From contig JANBPT010000625.1 of NCBI GenBank assembly GCA_027575765.1, positions 1-27,993 on the forward strand: a stretch of DNA of 27,993 nucleotides. The letters run 5' to 3'. Under the pieces are notes generated by a model. That model worked only from the letters and a program-made list of their open reading frames with translations, ran no database searches and was not told the origin of the DNA. The stretch's first letter is position 1. Each line of letters starts with the position of its first letter. The position numbers and the translations under genes were made by a program. This DNA is from Tieghemiomyces parasiticus. Lineage: Eukaryota; Kickxellomycota; Dimargaritomycetes; Dimargaritales; Dimargaritaceae. Shown here in pieces: positions 9,568 through 20,086 of the stretch.

Positions 9568-12500
9568 CTAATTCCGTTTCTTGGACTTCCCACTGCCGCC
9601 ACCCCCACCCTGGGTCTTGGGTCGCTTTGATTTGTGACTCCCACCCTTACCACCATTACCACCCGAACCGGAACTCCGCTTCTTGCCCAGACCGGACTTC
9701 ATCTCGCCGGACACCTCGTTCGGATTGGCCACGCTCACGATTGACGCCCCAGCGCCCTTAGCGATCAGGGCCTCGGCCTGGCTCCAGTCCTTATCCTCGC
9801 CGTCGAGGGAATACTCGGAGAGATTGAGCGACTCAATCATCTTACGCTGCTCGGCCCGGATGGAATCCATGACCTCGCGGCCGGCTTTGCCAACATCCTG
9901 GTCGATGGACTTATCGAGTGGGGCCCAGGTGGCGTCCTCAGCGTCAATGGTGTCCGGGTTAATGACGCGGTTGGACGACTGCGGGAGGGCCCGGCGATGC
10001 GAGCTAGGAGCGCTACCATCATTGAACCCCGGGAGCATTGTCGTGGGCGCCTCATTTACAACGTTGGTCGAAGTGGGGATGCGGGACTGGACAAAGTGCA
10101 GCGAGTTGTACATCTTCTTGATGATCTTGATGAGGATACCCAGGACCTGGGAGCTGGGCAGATTGAGTTCCTTTTCGATGGCCTCGACCGGTTTACATTG
10201 GAGCCCCATAGCCAAGATGATACTGCTCTGGACGGCCGACAGCACGAGCGGCGGGTAGCGGCCGGTGAGGATATCCTGCTTGGCGGCGTTGTCAATCATC
10301 TGGCGGTTGAAATAGAGCGAGGACAAGGTGGGCAGGAGATCCATTATGATGTGGTGATCCAGGAGGTTGTTACTATAGCTCTCCAGGCGTTTAAGGTCGA
10401 ACGGAGTGAAGGCCCGGAACAGGTCGTCGCGGTTATCGATGACCTGAGGTGCGTTGAGCACCGCTGCCATGGCCGCCGCCGCCGCCTCGCTGTCTTCTCC
10501 CTCAGGCTGGGTACCAAATACATCCTGCAGATTATTAATGATGCTGAGCGCGGTGACCGACGTGAAATCACGGAACTGGTAGGAGAGGAGGTGGATGAAC
10601 CGGCGCTGGAAATCGTTGGCGAAGGCGGCCAACCAGGTGTCGTCCACGACGACGGACTGGCCCGTCGGGTCTACCGGGAGGGAGCGGAGCATCACGCAGG
10701 TGTGCTCACCCGTCAGCTCATTAGGGGTCTGGCGCAGGTAGACGGGGGCGAACGAGGCGCGCTTCCAAAACTTGTGCAGATGGGCGGTGAGGCCGTACGA
10801 GACGCCGAGATAGTGGAGCCGCGGGGCCGGTTTCTCGGATAGCTTCATGAGCAGAGGGGGCATCTGACGGGGGTCGCGGACCTTGGGGCGGTCGGTACGA
10901 AGGTCGGCATTTTCTAGCTCGGCGTCGGTGATTTGCGGGTACGAGGCCTCGCGGATGGCGTCCTCCGGGCGGGTTGTGCCCTCATCTAGGTTCTGAAACT
11001 CCCCCGAGTAGAACCCGCGGAGCTGGTCCAGCGCGCGGGCGCCGTAACCCATCCCGGCGTAGTCCGGGTGGGTGGCGATGCGGACTACGCGGGCGCCTGA
11101 CAGCTGCGCAAAGTCACTGTCTTGGAACTGCTGGGCCATCAGCCAGGGGATCATATCCCCGCTGGCGCGGTTGCCGCGGGACAGTCCACTCAGGATGGAT
11201 TCGCGCGAGATTTGGCCCTCCAGACACACTTGGACCACCACCAGGGGGTCCGGCAATGTGTTGGCGGCGGGGTCAACTGGCGGTAGGAGGACGAACAGGT
11301 GGTGCGCGGGGGCATCCGACATGAGTTGCAGATCGTTGGGCGTGTTCTTGTAGTGGCTAGCCACATACAGGGCCATCATGCGTTGCAGAAAGGTCTCGCT
11401 CACCGGATGGTAAGAAAACAGCGTATCGCGCGTCACATAGTACAGCTCGCACTCCGATGGGTGTGGACACCCTTGGATGTTCTTGCTCACCACTGTGGCG
11501 TCTAGGCAGAGGAGGCGATTCAACCACTTCTCCACCGAGTCACCCGCCGCGTAACGGATGGGTTCTTCAAGCTTGATCTCGCGCAGAACGCGACCACCCG
11601 TTAGATTCCCGGTGGTACCCATTGGCCCCGCAGCCTCGGCCTCGCCGGTTGCACGACGTGGTTTGCCATCACGTCCCACCAACGTGCCCTCGGGACCACC
11701 CCCCGTGGCCTTGCCCCGACTCAATCCCGTGCTCTGTTCGCGGAGCTGCTGGATGAGCTTGAGCGACAAGGACCGGCCGGTTCCTTCGTACCCGTTGATG
11801 GTGGACGACATGAATACAAGGTAGGGCCCCAGTAGCTTTTTGACCAGCGGGAGCGGGATGGCGGCCGCCTCGTCAATCACGACCAGTTCGGCCTGGCCTA
11901 GCACATGGGCATCCTGGGGCTGAATGTACTGGATGGTCTGGCGGTGCTGACGGAACACGTTAACGCGGACAATAGCCTTGTGGAAGTCCGGGTTGGTCGA
12001 CTGGACAATGTCGTAGTCCAGGTGTTCCTCGTACCCGAGGGCGTCAAATCCCTTGAAAATGAACTCAAAGAGCGTCTTCAAGTTCTCAGGGCTTGGCGAG
12101 GTCACAAACACATTCGAGTAGCCGTAGGCCACGGCGGCGGCGATGGACACGCCGAGGGCAGCGGATTTGCCTCGACCGCGGGAGGCCGTGAGGGCCACCG
12201 TGCTGCGCAAGGTCTTTTCGGAGATGGCGTCTGCAAACGTCATGATGGCCTTGGCCTGGTCCAGGGTCCGGGCAGTGGCAATCAGGGCCCCGATCGGCTG
12301 GGTGTCAGCCAGCGAGTCTTTGAGTTCGCGCAGTTCAGCCTCGTGCGCGGAGACGTGGCTGGTCGTGGTGCCTGGCAAACCACTGGCGCTCTCGCCTGCG
12401 CCCGTCCGGATATTCTTACCCATGGAGATGGGGAGGACGTTGAGCTCGTCATCGACCACTAGGCAACTGTCGCAGGACCCCAATGAGAGGATGAAGCGCT

Positions 12501-13207
12501 CGTTGAACCGAGCTACGACGTCCTGGTGCGCCTCGGTACGGTACCGGCTGTGCACGTCCATGGTGAGTGTGTATAGTTGCTTCAGTGACCGCATGGTCTT
12601 GAGCAGAATCACCACCAGGCCGCCACCTTCCACGGTCTCGATGGTGCGGGCGAGCAAGTTGGGGGTCAGGGCCTCAAAGTCCTGCAGGACACACATACCG
12701 TAGGTGTTACCTAGAATATTTTGGGTCTCCTTGTAGTAGGTGTAACGGATGTTGGTCGCCGTGACAAAGAGCTCGAACGGGTCCTCTTCGTTAGCCTTGC
12801 GGATACCTTTGCGGATCTCCCGCTTCAGGATCGTCTCGCGTTTTTTGCGGTGCGTCGTGAAGCCCAGGTCTTTCTTGTAGCACCAGAGTACGGAGGGCCG
12901 CGACGTCACTTGAGTTTGAGAGAGCATCCAATGCAGGTTGACGATCTAGTACAGGGTACGTAAGAGGGGTAGGGGCGAACATGAATGATGCTATGGAGGT
13001 TAGGCTCAGGGATATGAGGTAGGAAGGGCCCCTTCTTCAATGGGCAGATAGCTGCCCCGGCCACCCCCTGGTAACACCAGGCCTGTAACCAGTGCTTACC
13101 TGGTCCTTGCCACGGTCGCCGACGATGACGAAGAAGGAACGGTGCTTGCTTTCCACATTGCGCTTGATAAGCGTATGGACCCGCGGGTCGACGGCCTTTC
13201 TGACCAT
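9568..13207 (-). CDS. KRE33: RNA cytidine acetyltransferase (Kre33/NAT10 family, 1161 aa, two exons)
   Basis: A nucleolar ATP- and acetyl-CoA-dependent enzyme that makes N4-acetylcytidine in 18S rRNA and, with an adaptor, in tRNA-Ser/Leu; it is needed for small-subunit biogenesis. Exon 1 (13207-13100) encodes 36 residues starting MVRKAVDPRVHTLIKRNVES; a 154-nt intron (13099-12946, GTAAGC...CTAG, phase 0) leads to exon 2 (12945-9568). The start sits in a perfect GCCACCATGG context. Domains in order: N-terminal DUF1726-type region with GNTYGMCVLQDFEALTPNLL; RecA-like helicase with Walker A GRGKSAA (293-299) and VVIDEAAAIP (391-400); GNAT acetyltransferase with RIATHPDYAGMGYGARAL (about 658-675); tRNA-binding region; Lys/Gly-rich tail. 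A Gly-rich insert (about 440-488) lies between helicase motifs. It is somewhat longer than the yeast protein (about 1056), through that insert and the tail. Confidence 0.97.
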
Positions 13208-16108
13208 GGTGGCGAGAGAGGAAAAATAGGGTGAGGGTGGGTTCTAACGCGAGGCTAGAGTAAGAGGCAACGGAGGATAATGAGGCTAGAATTGCACAAG
13301 GACAATCGCATGCGACACTAAGGGTTGCAGATTCCGAAGCTTGAGGATAGCCAATTTGATGCGGTCGAGGTAGGAGCGTTCCTTGAATGCAGCTGACTCG
13401 CCCCGAGGCAATGCGTCAAGTCATTTTTTTTCGGCCCGAGCTGAGCCTACAAGCCAAGTTTGAATAGTGGCCTATTCCAACATATGAGAAAAAAATTAAA
13501 AAAAAAGGAAAGAAGAAATGACTGGGACCTCGCTTCGCCAGCCGAAACAAATGTCACGTGATACCCTTAGGACCCATACCAGACTAGGTGAGCATGCCGC
13601 CCGGCTGTGTATACCACGCCAGAGCCGAAATGCAGCAGCCCAGGACTTAACCACTGCTGGATAATGGTGGTCAGCATTTCCGCAAATGTATTGCGCAAAG
13701 ATATATGCCAAAAGTCATTTACAATGCAGTTAGGAAGTATACCGCTCCAGGGCTGACCTGGGTTGGCTATTAGCTGCGACTCATGCGCATCGATGTTGCC
13801 TTGGGACCAATACCCAGTACATTGAGGCTCACGATGCAATACACAAGCAGTCAGATGCGCCATAGCCCTAAACAATTACACCTGCCACAGGTGGAAAGAG
13901 AATCAGAAGGAGTCGGGCGGAGGGGTGGTGGTGTTGATTAACCCTCCAGACGTCTGCTTCAGTCGCACCTGATCGCCGAGATGGGCCCCTACCGGGCAGT
14001 GTCAGTACATGAGTTCCCGTTTAGATTGGCTATGGGCACATCTCAACAAATGAGTATATCTAAGAAAGCGGTAGATACCGACCGCCGTACGAAAACAATG
14101 TCCAACAGTGAGTAGCCGGCCAGCTTAACACCTCAACAGTGGGTCTACCGACTACGTCAAGCCATCTCATCAACGTTAAACCGGGTATCAGGCCGGGCCC
14201 TGTGTTGAAAGAGGCATTCGGACTTGCTTCCCGTCACCTTTTCCAGTATCAAAGTGCGGATAGAGACTAAAATGGCGGTAGGAGCGGGTGGTGGCTATGC
14301 TCGTGTCAAACTGATAAGGGAATGCATTGTAGTGCCACAATGCCAGGCCCCGTCGGACATTTCTCATCGCTGGCGGTTACCAAGCTTTCCTTCAGGCTCG
14401 CCTCCGAGGCCTCTATGCCTTCAGTGGCAATCCCTTCAGTAAGTCTACCCACTAGGTCTCCTTAACCGCGTGCATCCCTAAGCTAACTCACCCTCCTAGC
14501 CCCTTTCGCATCGTCAGACCGACGCTGCCATCCGCCCGATGGAAAGCAGGCAAGCCACCCACACTAATACTTGGCAGCAGGTTTAACGTGGACGGAGGGT
14601 GGAGAGGCACCGGCCGCGGCTTCACTCATTTCGTCCTCCTGGGTCAGTTTCGGTTCAGTGGACCCTTGGACCTAGGCCGTTTCAATAGCCCTAGCTTAAG
14701 AACACAGTGAGTGGGGAACAGGGTACCGTTCTCTAAAATATAAAATCAGTGAAGGGAAGGGGTGTGGGTGTACCAATGAGCCGGTAAATCAGTGACTAAT
14801 GCTGAATCCGGGAAGGCGGCAGCTCCGATCCACCCTAGGGCCCAAAGAAACAGTGGCTGCCACAGTCGGCCAATTAGACTGGGGCTCTAAGTACGCAGGC
14901 CTCTACAGGCCCAGCGAGCTACTCACCATTCGAACGACTCCACTGTTTTGATTTCTTGCGGTGGAGCCGGTGGCGCTGTAGCCGGACCCGGAGATGGGAA
15001 AGGTATCGGCCAATGATTTGCGACAGACTGGGAACACGTACGGGCCAGGGTAGCACAGCCTGTAGCGGACAGGCGTGCTCGATTCTCCGCCTCGATCATA
15101 CGTTGATACTTTACCATCAGCCGCTCCCGTCCCCCACAGGGTTCTGCTTCTCATGCTTAGACACGCCGCACGAACGACCAAACGGCTATGACCCGGACCA
15201 TCATACGTGGCGGGGCCCGCTCAGACGCGGTCTAAGGATTCCTCCTACAGCATCACGAGAGGAGGTCGCGACAGGGTGGGTATTGCATACCCCCTCCCGC
15301 AAGCCATCAGTCCCTGCTACGTAGCAGTCGGGTGTTCTGAGGTAAGGAATTCAGGCATGTCAAAAGAAAACTCGTAAGAAAAGTCGACGTCAGTAGTCAT
15401 ACCTTGTTGATTGGTAGGTGGGCTGTCAGCAATGAGTAGAGGCAAGGGCAGTGAAGAAGTATGCTAGGGGGGGGGCGGTAGCCTCCAGCAAACAGTTGGT
15501 GATACCTCGCCACAGTCACTTTTAGCTTACCCAAGGCTGAATGCTAGTAATGAGAAAAGAAATAGGCACCACGCCCATTACGTGCCATCGTCGACGTATG
15601 AGGGGCAGAGTCGCCATGTTTTTGTTTTGGTTTCTGGCCTCTCACCCCCATCCCCACCACGCAGTGTGCATACACCTTCCGCCCCAAAAGAGATTAATGC
15701 GGTCGGTTGCACCAACCCGAGCAATGATAATGCGCTGGTGCTTGTCTGCCCCCCACTCCCCCCCACGCCCCTTTGATTCGTCCTATTTAAATCCTGGCAA
15801 GGCCACCTCCGCCCGGGCATGTCATTACAATCACCCTCGCATTGCTGCCTTCCACTATTTTTCGTTACTAACCGTCACCGCTGCCTCCACTTGTCCCACC
15901 CCTCCCCCCTCATCATTGTACCTTACCCCCGACCTTGTCTCTTTCCGACCCTGGCCTCTCCATCCTCTATCTGACCAACACTTCACCTCTCGTTCCTTAC
16001 AAGGGCCAACTAGCCCTGCGGCTTATTCCCACTATCCTCGACCCGTCTTTTCATTCGATTACTCATCCCTTGCTCGGAATTCGCCGTTCCGCCGTTATAC
16101 TGCCCAAT
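13208..16108. other. Divergent intergenic region between KRE33 (-) and SEC2-like (+)
   Basis: This 2.9 kb stretch holds no gene I can assert. The 13208-13290 part is purine-rich on +, the KRE33 leader. An A-rich tract (about 13485-13510) and a TCACGTGA palindrome (13554-13561) follow. The middle has chance-length frames. One weak two-exon minus-strand candidate lies at 14564-15154 (see findings). Positions 15640-16108 are pyrimidine-rich on +, with TATTTAAAT at about 15783, and should be the SEC2-like promoter and leader; the 207-codon frame there is best explained by lack of purines. Confidence 0.5.
13554..13561. promoter_or_regulatory. Palindromic E-box TCACGTGA upstream of KRE33
   Basis: A perfect 8-bp palindrome with CACGTG core, about 350 bp upstream of the KRE33 start codon and next to an A-rich tract. 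CACGTG is the site of basic helix-loop-helix regulators (Cbf1/USF type). Function here is inferred from position only; an 8-mer can occur by chance. Confidence 0.3.
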
Positions 16109-19100
16109 ATGATGGCCGCGTCAGAGCCCTACGAGCACCTCTTCGCAAGTATATCCACTCTTGACACGCGATCCGAAGACCTCCAATGCGACCTCGAAGT
16201 AAGTGAACCACCCATCTATGAAGGCTGTACACATTCACCCCCACCGTTCCCCGATGTCACAATTTCGTTTGGGAACGCATATCGCCAAGGGGTTGTGGGG
16301 GTAGGGATCAACGTTTATTAAGCAGCTTGTCATGCAGGCAAGCGAGGGAAAAGACACTCGGCCAAATGTGGCTGGGCCACCTGCTGCCAGGTGGTGTAGC
16401 CATGTCGGTCATCCGCCTCTCTCGAGTTGACGTGGGCGAGGGGACGGCTTACACTAGCAGGTATAGACCTTTGCCACGTCCCCTTTTCTACACTCCTAGA
16501 CTACCTGCCAATCTGTTATTATTATTTTTTGATTCTATAGGTAATTGATCGCTGAGGTGTGAATTGAGCAGATTTACTTTCAACCTATTGCCTCCCTGAT
16601 CAGGGACAGCTGCAGGGAGCTCCGTTGTCTGGCTGGCGTGAACCGGCACGAAGCTTCCGACTGTATGTTGTTCAGTAGCCGCTTGCAGCTTTACTATGAT
16701 GTCGTAGCACGTTGTCAATCGGTGGCCAAGGAGGGAGGTGACAGGTCGATCGGGCGAAGACACTACACCCTCACCACCTAGCGTTGGCCCCTCGTTATTA
16801 TTTCATTTTGTGTTGCGGCACCGATCTCGCCCGCTCTATTTTTTTTTTCACTTTTGGCCTGCCATCCCGTCGTTCACACTTTACCAGTCGTACCAGGCCC
16901 CTGACCGGGTCGTACGGTATCCACCTTCCACACTCCACCTCCCGGCACTAACCGCCAACCCCATACCGTCGCCCCTACCTACCCATTCCCCCGTCTCTCT
17001 CCTTCGTACAGAGCCTACATGAGCGGCTCAGTAAAGAGCGCCTCACCCACCAGACCCTGCTGGAGGCCAAGAATGACATGATTGACGCCCTCTATTTCAA
17101 GTCCTGCCGACTGGAGTACGGTTCCAAAAAGGCTTTGAACATCCTGACCGGATTGCACCAACGCCTTACCAACTTTGATGCCACCGCGAGCGCCCCACTG
17201 GACCCACTCAAGACCATCGCCCTGGCCCTGCGATACTTGGAAGTCAGCCAGTCCGCCGTGGAAGAAGAGCTGGACGAGGAGTCGACCACTCCGACGGATC
17301 CTAAGGCTCAGGTGCATCTCCTGCTTGACACCTACGAGTCTGACGACGAGACTGAGACACCGGCCGCCCAGCCCAATGCCAGCACCGCCACGGTGGCTAT
17401 CACCCTATACCCGGCCAAGCAGACTCCGACCAAGGCGGCCCCGTTATCTCACCCACCCACCCCAGAGAGCCTGGTACGGGCCTCTCCGGCCTCGTCCGTC
17501 TTGACCGGTCGAAGCCGTGGTCGCTCTCTCTCCCTGTCCACGACGCAGGGCACTCCTGAACGCACACCCCTAGCCGTCAGCCACTGGACACCCTCGATTT
17601 CCAGCCCGCTCGCCGATGATCCTACCTCGCCAACCCACGATGGGTGGACGATCGATACACCCTGTAAATCCCGGCTGCGGCCTCGCGAACTGCCTAATGT
17701 TAGCTGTGCGTCCTTTACCACTCCATCCCCACGTCCGTTGGTTGGCCGCACCGGCTCGCGCACGACTCTGAGCGCCCCGGCCACCCCGTGCAACCAGTGC
17801 CGTCGGTCGGAGGATCTCCTCAACACCTGGCAGGAGGAGCGTGAAACGCTGCGGTGGGGCATGGAGGACCTGGCCTACCAGATCGAGGCGGCCCACGGTC
17901 AGGTCGCTGCCGGGGAGTCGTATTGCCGTGGTGTATTGGAACGCCTCAGCCCGATCCACCGCAACCTTAAACAGCATATGGCGAGCTCTCAACTCCTGAC
18001 AGGCGAGGCCTCCATGGGGGCCCTATTGGATTTGCAACCACCGGGTGCTCAATCCATTAGCACCGATGCCACCTCCTCGGCAGGCCTGGACTCCACCCTG
18101 ACCGGCACGGTGGTTTCTTCGACCGGGTTCCCCGAGGAATCTCAGCGCACCACCCGACTTCTCTTGGACGACCTGACCGCGTGGGTGAACATCCTGCAGC
18201 AGCAGTCTACCATCGACCTGGTGCGGTCCCCTCAACGCTCCCTGAGCGTGCGCAGCATGAATGCATCCAACCTGACCACCACGTCCGGCCTGCGGTCACC
18301 CGATTACTCCCTGGTTGTGTCGCCCCTCCAGACGACCGACTTCACCTACTCTCTGACCTCCAGCGACTACCCGGCCTCTCCGACCCGCGGTCCGGACCAG
18401 CCCACGGGCGGCCTAGCCAGTGTACTGCAGACGTCGCTCGACCGTGACTCCATGATTGACCCCTTGGGTGCGGCCGAAACCCTGGCCCACCTGGACCGTC
18501 TCTTTGTCCGCGAGGCGATGCAGTCGGGACGCAAACACGCCCCGGTGACCGCCGCTGAGGCTGCCACCGCGGCTTTGGAGGGCTGCCCGGCTTCGCCCGC
18601 ACCCCCGACCGTGCATTTGGACGCTATCACGTACACTGATTTTGCTAGCTTCACCCTCGGGCTGGCTACCTACGGCGCTAAGCGGGCTCTCACCGCTGAC
18701 CCGCTTCTGCCCGCCGCAGGACCCGACGGTCATCATTGGAACCAGCTACCGCTCGCCTACCACATTATGGAAGACGACGTCAAACCTTGTCTCATGTTCC
18801 CCAACACCTCCTCACGTACCAGGCTCGGGGCCTCGCAACTCCCGGACGACGGGGGCCAGACGAGCGCAAATAGCCGAGCGGGATCGTCTCGGCTTGTTAA
18901 GGAGGACCTCCTAGAGGCTATCCTCAACCAGCGGTGCGAGATGGTGGCCCGGTCGCTGCCCACAGGCCCTGCGCCCCGACGCCAGCGGATTTCGGTGACC
19001 GGCCCCGCACCTCAGGGCTCGTCCGCTACCCCGACTGCCCGCGATTCCGCCCTCCCCACCCAGAAGGCTACCGGCGATGCTATCGTACTCCGCGGCCCAT

Positions 19101-20086
19101 CCAAACGCCGCGTCTCTATCCTCGACGTACAAGATCAGTATATCCAGACCGATACTGTAAAGCCTTCTACGACGGCGTGCTGCGCCTTGTGCGGCCAGGA
19201 ACGCGAGTGTGAGTACACCCTGACGCTACCTCGTAGTGATCCAGTCGCCCAGTCCCGCCTATTCCCGGTCAATGGCGCCCTGACGGCCAACCACCCCATT
19301 TCCACTGCCCATCCTGGCTCTGGAACCCTCAGCCGTAGCTGGAAGATGCTGACGTCCGAACTCCGGTGGGGTCGCAAATCCCGCAGCGTCGCACCCAATG
19401 ACCACGCTACCCATCAGACGACGGCGCCACCGACGACGGCTTACTACGTTTCCAACCGCACGATGCACCACACTGAGCTTCACGCCACGGTCGATACCTC
19501 GAACCCCACCTCCGCGACGATTTCCTACCCCATCGATCGTTTTTGCCGCGACCGCGTCGTCACCGTGTGCGACTTTGTTGGTTTCCTCTCGCACCTCGCG
19601 CGGGGACTCTGGGACCACGTGCCGCTTCTCGACCGCTATGAAAAGTTCATGTGGCACCGGCAGCGAATCAACTGGGCGCGGCTAGGCTGTTTATCCATGT
19701 ATGAACCCGAACCCGTGACCGTGGAGCGTCCCCCAGCTTGGGATATCACGTCGTCTGGGTACGCCAGTCGCCATCAGAGCCGGATAATCCCACAGCCGCT
19801 GCGTGACCTGCGGCATTCGCGGTCTGCACATTTTGCGGGACCCGCTATGACCGGTTTCCAGCGACCCGTGTCGTTCGGGACCCGTGGGACGATGGGCCGA
19901 CCCCCATTGATGCCGGAGGGTAGTTTAGACCCGCGACGGTCAGGCCTCGGGCCTCTCCGGCGGGGTTCGGCGTTTACTGGTGAGGAGACGGGTGTTCAGC
20001 CGCGGCCGATCACATTAGAACCAACTCATTTGTCCGCCTGGAAACGGGCTCGGCTTAACGACTGCAACGTTGTCTTGGTGCGGTGA
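16109..20086 (+). CDS. SEC2: Sec2/Rabin8-family Rab guanine-nucleotide exchange factor, divergent (1054 aa, two exons)
   Basis: The family activates Sec4/Rab8 on secretory vesicles for exocytosis. Exon 1 is 16109-16198 (30 codons, starts MMAASEPYEHLF), exon 2 is 17012-20086; the intron is 813 nt (GTAAGT...GTACAG), phase 0. The N-terminal coiled coil (about 15-125) contains LLEAKNDMIDA at 46-56, which aligns with the LFEEANKMV exchange-factor signature, with Phe replaced by Leu. A long disordered Ser/Thr/Pro region follows, with a second helical part at about 295-355. The C-terminal half has the Rabin8/Sec2 signatures: DFASF (573), MEDDVKPCL (616-624), KEDLLEAILNQ (about 660-670), CALCGQ (754-759), FCRDRVVTVCDFVGFL (874-889), and a closing WARLG. 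The C-terminal match makes the family secure; GEF activity is inferred. The intron is long for this window, so a missed small exon is possible. Confidence 0.8.

Noticed and set aside
9997..10842. 281-codon + frame opposite KRE33
   Set aside because: It is antisense to a secure gene with strong third-position GC bias, which keeps complementary frames open.
13567..13875. 102-codon minus-strand frame upstream of KRE33
   Set aside because: The length is at chance level, it has no known domain and no recognisable splice or promoter context, and its codon use is unlike neighbouring genes.
15460..15478. G-run (nine or ten G) near 15466
   Set aside because: A single homopolymer in a purine-rich patch, without repeated units or the four G-tracts needed for a quadruplex.
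15541..16164. 207-codon + frame before the SEC2-like gene
   Set aside because: It lies in a pyrimidine-rich leader where stop codons are rare, overlaps exon 1 of the SEC2-like gene in another frame, and has no family resemblance.
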